From positions 199,715,553-199,779,552 of the forward strand of contig CM048552.1 of NCBI GenBank assembly GCA_026413225.1: a stretch of DNA of 64,000 nt, given 5' to 3'. Positions 23,080 to 35,600 of this stretch are shown in pieces. The stretch's first letter is position 1, and the number at the start of each line of letters is the position of its first letter. Made by a program: the position numbers and the translations under genes. This stretch comes from Otis tarda (Eukaryota > Chordata > Aves > Otidiformes > Otididae). The notes under the pieces were generated by a model that was given only the letters and a program-made list of their open reading frames with translations, searched no databases and was not told the DNA's origin.

Positions 23080-24460
23080 TATCCAGGCATGGCACCCTAC
23101 CCCAACATGGCTCAGTTATTCCAGCATTGTGATAATTTTGTGTCCACACATTTGACTGTAGTTCCTCCTCTCTGTTTGCCTGGCTGTGTGCGTTCATGTT
23201 TAGGCACTTGAGGAAGGCCCCTTTTCAACCTGCTTTACCCTCCTCAGGACTCTCCTGCTCCCATCACCCTTCCCCATGCACTCACCAATTCTAATCTCCC
23301 TTCCCTCACTTAACTGCAGGTTGTTGTCATCATGCCCCAGCAGACACAGTTGAAAGCCCTCCTCATCAGTTTGGCCAGATTGTTAGCAAAGATGCTTTTG
23401 CCTCACTCTTTCAGGTGGATCCCACCTCTCGTCAGCAGTTTGTGTTTCTCAAATAACGTCTTGTGGTCACAAGAGCCAGAGTGATTCCTATGACACCAAT
23501 CAAGCACCCCATTCGTATCTTGCTGGATGTGCCATCTCCTACCCAGCCTGTTCCTTCACCAGTAGGATCAAGGGGACACCAACGGGGCCTCCATCCCTTT
23601 CACCTACACCCTTGGTGCAGCAGCCTCTAGTCACTCTCGGTGTGCTCAGGATGTCCCCTGGAAGTACCGTTCAGGCTGAGGTACTTAGGTTGAGGGCTGG
23701 ATAAATTGTCAATCTCTCCACAACGTCCCAGACATGGACACTCAACAAGAAGCAAGTGTTCTGTGATAGCACATCTAGATGGTAGGTGAATGTTTCTGAC
23801 CTCCACAAAAGGGAATCTCCAACCACTCTCACCTGCTGCTTCTTCTTAGTGCAGATGATTAGTTCAAGTTTGATTAAATCTGAAGCCTCTCACGGTGGGA
23901 GGTTGTTCCCCCATCATCTCCCAGGGAGCTGAACCTGTCCCTGCCAGTCTGCAGATGGAGTAGGAGCCTTCCTCTGTTGCCAAGTCTCATGTCTCCAGCC
24001 TCCTCCACCTCTGTCATCCACCCCTCAATCCAGTACAGCCTCTGACAGCCCCTTCTTTGGTGCAATGTAGGTTTGGTCTTTTGCCTCTGAAGGGTCTCTG
24101 TGCAGACCCTGGTAATCCTCCTGAATCACCTCCTCTGGCAGCTCCTTCAGCTGGCAAGTCAGCTCCTCAGCCACAGTATGTTTCCAGTAGGCAGAACACC
24201 ATTACTGCCAGCCCCAGGAGCACCAGGCATTCCTTGTAGCCTGAGTCTTGGGTGGTCGTATTCTCCCTCTGGACCTCCTGCTCAGTTGATGCCCCTGATG
24301 CTCCAGGGATAGCTTCTCCACTTTGTGATGTGGACCGTGCCCTTTAGCAAGTCCACTGTTGTTCAGCAGCCACTTGCTCTCCTAAGCAGTTTTTTGGACG
24401 CTTCTGCACCCTGTTCCACGCAAGCTGCTGCATCTGTTAGGTAGACAATCATGTTCCTGA
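23080..24460 (-). mobile_element. CR1 LINE 5' portion with ORF1 (esterase) remnant, minus strand
   Basis: Reversed, this segment resembles the CR1 5' region. From right to left there is an N-terminal ORF1-like part including an 'LQTGRDRFSSLGDDGG'-type stretch (about 23890-23950), which corresponds to the family's 'L..RF.AL' block. Next is a Lys/Gln-rich run leading into VVGDSLL (about 23809-23830), the nucleophile-elbow GDSL signature of the CR1 ORF1 esterase. Then comes 'VWDVVERL' (about 23720-23745). Further left (23330-23520) are blocks ('gcaaagatgcttttgcc', 'gatcccacctctcgtc', 'tatgacaccaatcaagcacc') seen in the ORF1-ORF2 linker area of avian CR1. Stops and frame shifts show it is inactive. 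Such 5' portions are much rarer than 3' fragments because CR1 copies are usually 5'-truncated. The assignment rests on my knowledge of the family and not on an alignment. Confidence 0.65.
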
Positions 24461-24480
24461 AGAAGTGAGTCCTTACGAAG

Positions 24481-24550
24481 CCCAACAAAGGAAAAGGCCA
24501 AGAACTGCACCTGGAGAGAAATAACCCCAGGCACCAGAGCAGGCTGACAC
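24481..24550 (+). mobile_element. Small CR1 ORF2 scrap, plus strand
   Basis: The strings aaggccaagaactgcacctg and aataaccccaggcaccagag match the CR1 ORF2 stretch that reads 'aaggccaagtgcaaggtcctgcacctgggtc...aaccccaggcac.a.tacaggctgg'. The same block is intact at 21097-21155. Orientation is opposite to the adjoining 5' portion at 23080-24460, so it is a separate fragment or an inverted rearrangement. Confidence 0.6.
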
Positions 24551-27454
24551 ACTTATTTATCTGAAGCTCTTATTATATCAGTTGAAGGAATATTTCCTAT
24601 TTAAAAAAAACCAAGTAAACTGGCAAAAATTCCAAAGAAATAAAAGGCAGTTGCAAGGCTGTTCATTACAGTGGATAGGATGGTCTGGAAAAAAACCAAA
24701 TGTCACATCAACATTCCTGGTGATATCAAGCCCCCAAAAGACTTTCTCATGATAGTTACTGTGCCACAGATAACAAACTGAGTCAGAAACTTGAATTCCA
24801 TCCAGAAACGAATGGGGGGAGGCAAGAGAGTATCTAAATAAAAAATTAAGATAAGGGTTAGTTTTATCCCATGAGCTCATTAAATTGGATCTTTTGGCTG
24901 CAGTTTTATGACAGCAACTTGACAACAGGGAAAAGGACAAATTCAGTACATTTATCCTCAGTATTGCCCTTGGCCTGTTAGGTTCCTGGAGAAAGTAAGA
25001 CTAGATCTCAGTTTTCTAACATATCTGATCCCCTAATTTAACGTTTTTTACACTATTATTAATTTGTCTCAGTATTATGATCAATGAACAGTTTTTTTTT
25101 TTCCCTCTAGTAGTTTCAGGCAGCTGAAGGTGAGTTTGTCTCCTGGGGAACTCCCTACAAGGCTTCTCTGAAACTCAGTTCTGAAACTCAGTCTACCAAC
25201 CCCAGTACAAAGGCTTTGTTTAGAAGCCGCCTTGCAGGACTGAGTAGCCTTTACTCTCTGTCAGCTTCAAATGGACACCTAGTAGTTTGTTAAAGCAGTA
25301 ACTCTAAAAAGTCACAATTAATTCTAAATCTCCCACTGTGTTATTCTTATCAAAACCATGTTTCATCCTAATGAGTTCTATAATAATGAAAGAAATGTAT
25401 ACAAAATTTACTCATATTGGAGGAACAAAAAGGGTAATGGTAAGTGCAGTTACAAAGCACTGTGGAATTTGGCCCTTGGTACCTATTACTGAACTTTCAC
25501 ATGTAATGGTATTTGTCATTATATTCCCATCACCAAGTAGAGTTTTTAGCAGAACAAAAATGGTATCAGTTTTGTACGGTACTGCTTAATAGCGAATGCC
25601 AAATATTCAGGCTCTTTTCTCTCTGTATTTATCAATTAATTTCTTCATTAATTGGCCTATAGAGTCTTGTATTTCCTTTCTTCTCACTTGTTGAAGAAAC
25701 TGGTAACTCTCTTTGACCTTAAACCCTCTAGCACTTCAACAGTGCTTCTCTTGCTCTCCACCAACAAATCATCTCCAGTTACAGCACTGATTGCAGTTTT
25801 TCCAAAGGTCACAGTAAGAAGTTGCATTCCAGTGCAGCAAGATTGGCTGGCCAGCTAATAACATGGGGGATAACATCTTTCCAAACATACCTCACGAATG
25901 TCATGAGGCAGCCTAATGAATTAATCATATTTTAAATGCGAGGATATTCTATTATATTTCAACACAATTACATCTGAAGTACCTTAAGTGACAGATAGCC
26001 TACTCTTTGTGGATCATTTTTGTACATGCTTGTGCAGTGTCAAGCACAGACAGTCCTTGATCCCCTATTTGGTCTTGTCTGCCCACCACAATAAAAGGAC
26101 TGTATCTTTTATGACGATGATTCAATCTCATAGCAATGGTAAAAGAGCACAGTTCTTGCTCAGAAGTACTTGGAATCTGGTTCATCCCTTCTTTAGAGTT
26201 TGCTTTTATTTTAGATTAAGATACTAAAGCTAGGTGATGCAGGCCTCATTTCTCCTCTCTTTTATTCTAGTTGTATATATCTGATGACTTCCGAGACTAC
26301 CAGCAAATGTTTATGAGAAACCATCTTCAGGAAGATGATAGTGACAAACTATAAACACCACGTGATTTGATTTCACAGGCAGGAATGCCTCAGGTGCTAG
26401 AATTAGTGCCAAATCTAGACAGCTCCAGGCTTCACAGGCACCTCCAAACAGACACAAAAACCAAATCAGTGCAGCTTGGAGACAGTGGCAAGAAACACTG
26501 AGCTGCTTTGTATGCACAACTTTACCAGACATAAAATTAATTTAGACTATCGGTAGAATGTAGTAAATATCCCGACCTTGGCATAAGAAGAGCATTTCAA
26601 GGAAAACTATCCAGAGGCCTGTTCACAGCCAGCAACAGCAGAACCACAAATCAGTCATGCTGGGATTCAACTCATTTACCTTTCAGTGCCTGCAATGGAG
26701 ATGCTGGCGCGTGTGACAACACTATAAGCTTTTTGCACAGTTCATAGAAAGAAACTTGCACTTCTAGGACATTGGCTATCTCCTGTCCCTTCTCAGATAT
26801 CTGCTTAAAGAGAAAAATTGATCTCTGTCTCAAGAACTCAGGAAGCTAAGAGCGATTTCAGTTATTTAAAAGGCAAAAGATGAAAAATACAACCTTTATT
26901 TTCAGGTTAGATTCTAAGGACAAAACTCCAATGCGTTTCCTTCATATTTGAAGAAGTCCTATTTTCTTCCAATCTAATAAAGGTAAGACTTTCAGAACTG
27001 TGCTAATGACCATTTCAAAGCAACAAGAACTAGGAAGATGGTTCAAATGTAACAAACACATAGATGTAACTTAATCTTTGAGCCATATTCACTGAAATCA
27101 TATTTTACCTTTTTCATCAACCAGAAAAGCTATCAATAAATTTGCAAATAAAATCTCCAGACTATTCAGTGTAAATATCTGCAGACATTGGGAGATTGGT
27201 AATGTTTCTAATGCCTCTTTTTTAATCATGTTATTATATTTTTATTTATTCTATAGAAATATTTGTGACCTTTAGAGAAAAGAAACCCTTGTATCTATCT
27301 CCTTACACACTTAATAAAATTATCTGTTACCTTATTGTCATATCGCATGTTTTCTCTCCCTATCCCTTTCCACTCCCTACCAGTCATTACTCTCCTTTCC
27401 AACAATGTAAAAAGGACATTTCAACATTTCAGGTAGTGTAATAATAATTAATCC

Positions 27455-27748
27455 ATGTGGATGATAGCAGGTCAGTTCCTAAGCCCATGTTCCAGCCCTA
27501 TTCAGTTTATTGGTATTGATGCTGCTCCAACACTAGCTTCACAGTTCATGGAGAGAAATAAGCAATTTAAGGGAGCAATTAATTATATGCATATTAACTT
27601 GCTCAGTGATCGTCTTGTAGTTGCCTATCTTTTTCCTAAAGTAGCCATTTTTGCTAAGATGGATAACTTAGGTGTTGAAATTGGAGCAGATGAAAAGCAG
27701 TCTCACTTTCCAGCTACCCAGTTTGAGTATAACTGTCAGTGGTACTAG
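27455..27748 (+). other. Unassigned 97-codon open frame
   Basis: An ATG-initiated frame of 97 codons ending in TAG. Unlike most frames here it is not low-complexity: it reads as a mixed alpha/beta-like sequence with 'FIGIDAAPTLASQF' near residues 18-31 and 'KVAIFAKMDNLGVEIGADEKQ' near residues 62-82. No family is recognised and there is no splice or promoter evidence. It may be a pseudogene scrap, a non-coding RNA, or chance. Confidence 0.15.
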
Positions 27749-29150
27749 GCTAGCAAACGCAGTGGGAGCTATACCATAGATAATTAATTGTAAATAGTCT
27801 TAAATTAAGGACGTAATACATAAAATTATTGAACATAATTTTCCATGAGCTTCAGTTCTCTCAGTTTTGACAGGATATGCTGGTTTTCTTTCTAAGGATG
27901 CTGCAGCATGTCACTTGCAATTAATGCCAGTAGTACAGCTGCAGTTAGCCTTCAGGACACTCTTTACCAGACATTGTCTTTTTTATTTCTGCATGTTCTT
28001 CTGTTCATTTATTTTCCAGACTGGAAGACACTGTGATCAGTGCGAGTCTTCTGTCTGGAAAAATATGTAAGTGCATTGTTAGGTTAGAAACTTTCAATGG
28101 GGCTTCTCTTACATATGGTATCCCTGCACACCCACTAGCACTGATGCTAAGATCAGGAAACTGTCTTACCGGCTAAATTATTTCACCTCCTAAATTATAT
28201 GTCAAGTCAAGATAAAAGCAGTAAAAGCAGAAGACTGCAAAAATTTCCAAATAACTTTCATAAGGCTAACAGTGATCAAATTGAGGAGCAAAGTATATCT
28301 TAGTTTAAGAATTTCCATTGCTCCAGATTAAGACCAAAATTTTAGAGAAGTGTGGGGATGTCTGTCAACCCCACAAAGAAACTTACAAGGGGAAGCTGCT
28401 TCCAGCCTGTGCTAGCAGACACATAGTTCCAATAAGTGCATAGTAAATAATGCCAAATAACAGAATAGCAATCAATATACGACAAATTAAAATAATAGAA
28501 AATGTGATGGGGATTTATTTAGAATAGGTTGAAAACAGAAACAATATGGAAAAGTCAAAGAAAAATACCACTTTCACTGACTATGACGCTTGGAGTAGCC
28601 TGGGCAAATGTAATCCTAAAGCATGCCTGATATAAATGCCATTTATTATCATTGTGTTGAGAGAAGGTACTTTCCCTACAAAGCCTTCTGTGGTCTGTTC
28701 AATGTATAGATGGATTCATCAACATTCATTTAATAAATTGGGTAATTATGACAAGAAGTGTTTGGTGACCCTAAGAAAGCTACCCATTTCTTTAGGCTGT
28801 CTTTCAAGCAAGCAGCTCAGAGTGCAGCAAAAGGAGTGTAGTTACAGATAATGGAAACAGACTGGAGTGACTAGACAGAGGCATGGCTAAATAGCTTTTA
28901 AATGAGATTGGAAGAGTGGGAGGAAGGAGACTTGATAGAGGTCGTCTCAGAGAGAGTGCATAGCAGAATGGGGTGCAGGAATGAGCAGCTCTTGGAAGTT
29001 GAGAAAAAGAGCTGGGAAGATGTTTCTTCCTCACTGAATGACTGGAGATTAACTCAGAGTACCAGTGTTACTTTCAAAACACTGTCAATAATTATTCTTT
29101 CATTTTCGTCTCTCTTCCTGCCTTTCCACCCTATATGAAGCTATGTGCAG

Positions 29151-29183
29151 AAGTAAACAAAAGCAAACAGAAGCAAACAAAAG
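29151..29183 (+). repeat. Three copies of a 10-bp tandem repeat
   Basis: The units aagtaaacaa, aagcaaacag and aagcaaacaa follow one another directly, with a partial fourth (aag). A minor tandem repeat. Confidence 0.85.
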
Positions 29184-29524
29184 TCATCATTCCTGTTCAA
29201 TAGCCTAATTCAAGCTCTTCCTGGGCATAAGAACCTGTAGGCTCTCTCACCAGCCAAGAAACAGTCAGTTACTATGGGTGCAATTAATTTTGCTTTGCTC
29301 TGCTTCATAGCCAGTACAGTTAAAAACTTTCAAAAAGTGAAAGCCTGTGTTAAAAGGGGAAAAGTCCACACTTTGGCTCCTCAGCTTTATGAAGGTGTCT
29401 CATCAAGATGAGGAACCTCCTCTTCTTAGTCTTACAGTGGGATTTATCTCCCACTTAGGGGAATGTCCCTGTAGAGACTCATGTCACTCACATAAATTGT
29501 GGAGGGAACCATAGACTCACTCCT

Positions 29525-29645
29525 TAGAGATATTTGAAACCTGACAGAGCATGGGACTGAGTAACCTGCAGTAGGTGACCATGCTTGAGCAGAGGGTTGG
29601 GCTGATCTCCAGAGGTCCCTTCCCATCTCAGCCACAATGTGGTTC
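29525..29645 (+). mobile_element. CR1 3' end of another subfamily, plus strand
   Basis: The blocks 'gatatttgaaacctgacaga', 'gtaacctgcagtaggtgacc', 'tgcttgagcagagggttggg' and 'tgatctccagaggtcccttc' match the CR1 type whose 3' end reads '..ctaggtgaccctgcttgagcagggggttggactagatgatctccagaggtcccttcc'. The 3' tail is not clearly preserved. Only about 120 bp are recognisable. Confidence 0.75.
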
Positions 29646-32600
29646 AGTGAGTAGCAAAAAAACTTGTTGGACCAGATGGCTGTTTTTAGGCAACTGAAGT
29701 TAGGCAAGATAAATTTAAGCCTTTGAGGTTATGCTAGATCCTGAAGAAGAATATGCCCTATAAAGAAAAGTCCTAAATAAGCTGTTAACATTGAACTGGT
29801 CATTCACCACCAGGAGTTGAGCTGCACTTCAGCCTGTTGAAGTCTCAGATGACAAGTAGGCTAGGAGAACAATTGCAAACAGTTGTTTTCTTTCTAACAT
29901 CTTTTTTTTTTTTTCCCCAATTTCTGAGACTGCTGAAAGGAAGAACTGGGATCCCACTGCCTGTCTGGGAAGAGAGCTGATCTGGCAAGCATAATGATAA
30001 CCAGAAACACCTGGACACATCTGGCCTGAAGGCAGTGTTGTAGGAAGATATGGTCAATGACAGTCTAGTTATCTCCTCAACTTGTCAGAGTTGTCTTTGA
30101 AAACAGGTGGTGATTCTGCCCTGAATGTCGATGAGAGCATGCGGTAGGGCATGGAGGGATGCAGTGCACAGCTTGCACTGAGATGATCAGATAGCACCAT
30201 CTTGCAAGACAATGCCATGAAAATGTGGGTGACCAAGGGCTTCTACACAGTCAGCAGGGGCTGCTGAGGGGCAGCACTTGCTACACGACACGGTGCTAAT
30301 ACGGAAACATAAAAAACCTGAGGTGCTTCTTGCCAGGAAATGCTGAACAAAAGTCTAAGAGTTGAGCAACAAAACACACTCTGACCTCCTACATTAAAAA
30401 GGCAATGGGACTGGGAAGGGAAAGAAACCCTTTAATTTAAGAACTGGGGTAATGGTTAGACATCTTGCTGATATTATTGTTTCATGAAGAGATGAGAGAA
30501 CTTCTGGAACAATACTGCTGAAGTTTGGGCTTGTCAACAGCAACACAATTCAGTGAGTAGCTCTTATAAAATCAAACTGTATGAGCAGTTACTGTAGCAG
30601 TTTCCACTATCATTAAATCTCGTGAGATTTTTAGCTGCAATTTTACTTGAAAGCAGAATTGGAGGTGGAAACTGTCTTTATCCTTCTCTTTCATTGAAAA
30701 TTAGATGTCATTTGCTTTTTGCACCAAATCTTAGGTAATTGTCTGGTGCAATGCTTGCTGCATTCCTATTTTAAATGATCAGAGTTTGGCAATACTTCTC
30801 AGAACTTTAATATCCGATATAAGAGAAAGAAACTAATGTGGAATGCATTTTAGTTGTTTATTTTAAGCTTCATCTTAGGTTTTAACATTTTACACATGAA
30901 TGACTGCTATGGCTTTTTGTAGGGCACAAGATGTGGAAAAACTAATGTTTGGTCCAGGAGCTGCATACATTCATTCTTGATTTTGAGCATTTGGACAGGA
31001 ACCATGAAAGAACACTCCCATATTTAGCCCACGATCAGGGACCTTGTAAGAAAAGATAATATCTGGATGTCTGAAAGTGCAGACAAATGTGTCAGCATGG
31101 CAGATGCCATACTTCCAGTTGTACTGCTTGATAATGTACAAATCTAATCATGTACCACACGTACTACATGGTAATGGATGATTGTAAATGCTGGAAGAAA
31201 AATGTCACTGTGCCGCTTTCAGGGTAATTGCTAGGGAGCAAGGCTGATTTCCTTGAAATGTAAAGTTAGAGCTCTTTGATGAAGGGATTGAAGAGTTCAT
31301 TTTTATCTCCAGTATATAGAAGCTGGATGTTTACTCTTCATTTTGTGTGCCTTTTTTTTTCTCCAAAGGAATAATAACAACAACAACAAAAAAAACCCCT
31401 CTTCTGTCTGCAAAATTTGAAAGGATAAGAAGACTCTTTGGTAGTGTAAATATGCCTAAGAGTTTCTCTTTTCTCCTAGTGCTATCCTCTGGGGTAAAAC
31501 AAAGCTGTTTACAGAAAGGTAGCTATTTCTCCTTTCTGTTTCAAAGCCAGCATTTCTACTAAACCCTGGAATGGAACCTGTACACGGATGAAATATTCCC
31601 ACAAAAGTATTTTCAAAGGTGGCGTAACTTTTGATACAGCATCTTCACACAGAGAAGTTGGCAGAAAAATATTCAAAGACTGAATGAAAGTCTTGGGCAA
31701 AAGCTGAAGCTCAACAATGCAAGCTTCCAGTTTGATAAGCACAAAGAGTAAATAAATAATCCAACATTTTATTCACCTTCTGGCTACACTCATTTTAAAC
31801 TTTTGCTGTTACCTTGAAAGGCTAAGGCTTGTTTTTTTTTTTTTTACCAGAGAAGAGAAGACAAAGCTGAAGTGGTCCCATAGCATGAGCATACCAACAG
31901 CTGCTACTTGCGCAAATATACAATCAGTTTTGAAACCAAAATAAACGCAAAAAAAACTTCACAGGTCATTTTATAGCTGTCTTTCAGATAAGAACTTAGG
32001 GCTGAAGGCATTGTCATCTTCTTGGACACTGTTTATAAGGCCTGATACAAATACAGTCTGTGTATTCAGTGAGTCCTTGAAGGTTGCCAGCTTTGACCAA
32101 TCATCCCATTTTTCATGTCCTGTCAGACCTTATCTCTAAAGCCTCCACAAGCTCTAAAATTTACTAGTTTTTCCCATCAAGAAACTTCAGTTACTTCTCC
32201 CACATCTATGCATGCTTGGGGTGCTGAATCAAGGCTACCAAGGAGGCAGGCACAGCTCCAGCTCCCACCTCTGCCTGCTGTGGGCTTCTGTCCATAAGAG
32301 CAGGGAAGAGGTAATAACCAGCACTTGCCACAGGAGAGGAGGAGGGAGCAAAATTAGCCAAGCACGTTAGGGCGACTCTACTATGCATTTTCTCCCCTTA
32401 CCCTAAGATCATCATGTTAGTCTCCTCCCAGCTGCAGAGAAACAGAGAACAGAAAATACGCTGCAACTGTTGCCCTAGACTGGATTTTGTTTTCCGTTAA
32501 TGAAGTCTTCCATGGGCTGAACATTACACATTATAATGTACCTGAAAGCTAGCATTATGTTGATGCACGTGGTGTAGATGGGCAAAAGGTTGAAAAGATA

Positions 32601-35600
32601 GAGAACATATACAAAAGGAAAATAGATCATATACACAGGCATATATGAAATTTATGGGAACCAGTCTCATGATTAAGGAGCTCACAGACTTGAGCTCTTC
32701 CCAAACTTTGTTGGAGAAAAACACTTTACTTCAGTTCTCCCCTACACCAGCTTGACTATCTGGAGTGCCACAGAGAGGTAACTGTATGTCATGTTTTGCA
32801 AAGAGGAGCAGCAAAGGACACGCTTTTCTCTTTCCTAAAGTATCTTGGAAGAAAATCAATTTCCTGGAGCACACCCTTGGGCATTGTTAAAGGAGAATCT
32901 GGGAAGACTCTTCCACCAAGTCACAGGATTCAGACTGGACCCTCTTGCTTTCTAAACTCCTTCCCTAGGTGCAGCTGGATCCAGACTTGATTGTAATGAA
33001 GAGTTTGGACCCTAGATTCTGCCGCAGAGTAGATGTACTTCAGCTCGAGCTAGAACCCTCCCATGAGGGACCCCGAACAAAGAAACCTCTGGGCAATTAT
33101 ACCCTTCACAATCTAAGTTCCCATCCCACATGCCCTCTTCACATGCTGTCCACGAGTCAGTACTTTGGTATTTCAAGGCTGGGGTCTTCTGGCTCCACAT
33201 TGGGTCCCCTCCTCATCTCTAGACAGGCCATCTCCTTATCTTCAAAGTTTGCAGCTGGTTGCTAATTTCCTTGTCTCCTGACTTGGGCCCTTTAGTTATC
33301 AAGGTCTTTGTTTGTTATCTGCTACCTGATTTGAAGGTCTTCTTTTTCCTTGAGTCATGGGTTTGGTTCCTCTCATCTTATAGATTAGGATGTCCCATGC
33401 TCCCCTGTTACCTCCTCTGCATAGCCATCCATGCTAATGAATAGAGTTCATTTAAAATCCACCGATGCTATCCACAGAGGTTGTTTTTTTTTTTTAATTT
33501 AGCCTTGTGGAGACTAGATAACATGACAGTCTAGGGGTGAAGTTGTAGAAGTTACATTATTATAATGATATTTCCGCTACTGGTTTAGACAAAGCAGACT
33601 TTTGATGGGATAGATTTTTGTCTAAATTCCTCATTAAAAGTTTGTAGAAACTCACATGATGGCAATAAAGTTGATGTTATATAAACTCTTTATTTAAAAG
33701 TGTAAAAAGCATAGCTGCAGTCTGTGGTGTTTATACCAGAGCACAAACATATGTAAAAGGGGGCATTATTCACAATAGGGAATCATACTAAGTCACTCAA
33801 ATAAGTGGAGCTGTGTTTCTCCACAGAGTGGACCATGGACATACAGAGTCATCCCCACTTGTACTGCTGAATCTCAACACATCTTAAAGGCAAGTTCTGA
33901 GGAGTATTGAAACCTAATGGTGTTGAGGGTTCTCAACAGCTTATCTGTGAAGTGTTCCCATCAGCACTGGGTCTTTGGAAGCAGTTTCACCCAAGTCTTC
34001 CATGGTAAAGAGCTGATGTGGTTTTGCTGCAAAAAGAGGCAAGAGTACCTGCAGAAAAGTGAGGTGGGGCTGTGTGAAGATCTTCTTCTTCTCCTACTAC
34101 TGGTGTGACACCTTGTGAGAGTTATGAGAAACTCATTCACATTTGGGGCTCATTTCTGTTTCTTAGCAAAATGACTCTTCTATCCTGGTTTTGGGTGCTC
34201 CTCACTCAGCACACTGGTTGGTAGTAGCAATAAGGCATGATTCTGTTGCTAGAGACTGACCTATTTAAAGTGACCGAGGTCGAATTAACCAAATCATGAG
34301 ACTGAACCTTTCACCCTGGAAAAGGGTAACAAAACTGATCACAGGGAAGAAGGAGATAACTACGTCCTGCATTTTCTAACTCCAGGTAATGTTGTTCTTC
34401 CTTAGACATAGTATGCTTAACAAGGCGTAGACAGGTGGCTACAGAAAATATTTTCATCTGGGCAGAGCAATGGTAGAATAACTCCATAGCTGGGCAGATA
34501 ACTAGAAAGGCAGTGTCAGTTCACTTTTATATTTACATAATGTTTTCTGAGAAAAAAAAAAAAGAATGAAAAATTCTAAAACATCCTTAAGCTTAAGGTG
34601 ATTTGTTTTGGAGGGAGGTGTTTTGTTTTGTTTTGCACACAGCTTGCATGCACAATACAACTAGATCTTGAATTTTCCAAGTGTCCTGCTCCAGCTATCC
34701 TGAATAGAAACACATTATCATTAAGTAGGGAGAGTAAAAATAATGGATTTGACAACAGAAATTGGAATGTCCTTTTTATTATATATATATGTCTTCATAC
34801 ATTGCTAAACTATGTGATATTTCAATATATAGAGCAGTAATAGGCTGACATTTCTGTTCAGTATTTTTCATGGAGTTTTGGGAAGTATTTAAAGGACTCC
34901 AAGGAAATCAGTGCACCTCTCTACCTCCTCCATGCAACAGAGAATACTCAGGAATAAACAGGGATTAAACTACTTACACCTTGCTGATGAGAGACAGCAA
35001 ACATTTCCTGATCCTGTGTAGAGAATCAAGGAAACCTTCCTTTGACTCAGAACTGAGCTCCTAAGGAGAAAAATTTCCAGAAAGAAAAAGGTATCTTCAA
35101 AGAGTTCCATGAGGCAAGATCCCTTAACTGGGCCATGGTTGCTTCTCTGGAGAGCAGCATTTCTGCTGTGAATTAGACAAGCTGTTTACAGAGTCTGGCT
35201 TCCAGCATCTGAAATTCTTATTTGCCACTGCAGATTCATTTGATATAAAAACTGTAAATAGTATCTGCAGCTATGTGTAGCAGCGCATCACTCAGCAGAG
35301 TCTGACCACTTCTGTTTTGAGGCCTTCCGTTGCCAAGGGAGGAAATATCTTCCACCTGAAAATGGTAAGACACAGTGACAACAATACCCCTGAGTCCATG
35401 ACAGGTTTCGCTTTGAGTCTCTTCCCTGGGACTTGTACTTCTCTGTTCATCCCCAGCATCTGTAAGCTGCTTTTAGTGTACAGCAGCTGCCTGCTCTCTT
35501 GAGTCTCTAAAGAGACTCCATTAAATAACCACTCTGTTACAGCCATGGAAAGAGTTTACTGTTACGCCTCAAAAAGTATGTTTGGAAGCCATTGCTAAAA

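Larger units (their letters stand above)
24551..29524. other. Unique non-coding sequence
   Basis: About 5 kb without recognisable gene or mobile element. The plus-strand frame at 27455-27748 and the 10-bp tandem repeat at 29151-29183 are listed separately. The minus-strand frame at 24578-24940 (120 codons) has no motif and is consistent with chance. Confidence 0.55.
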
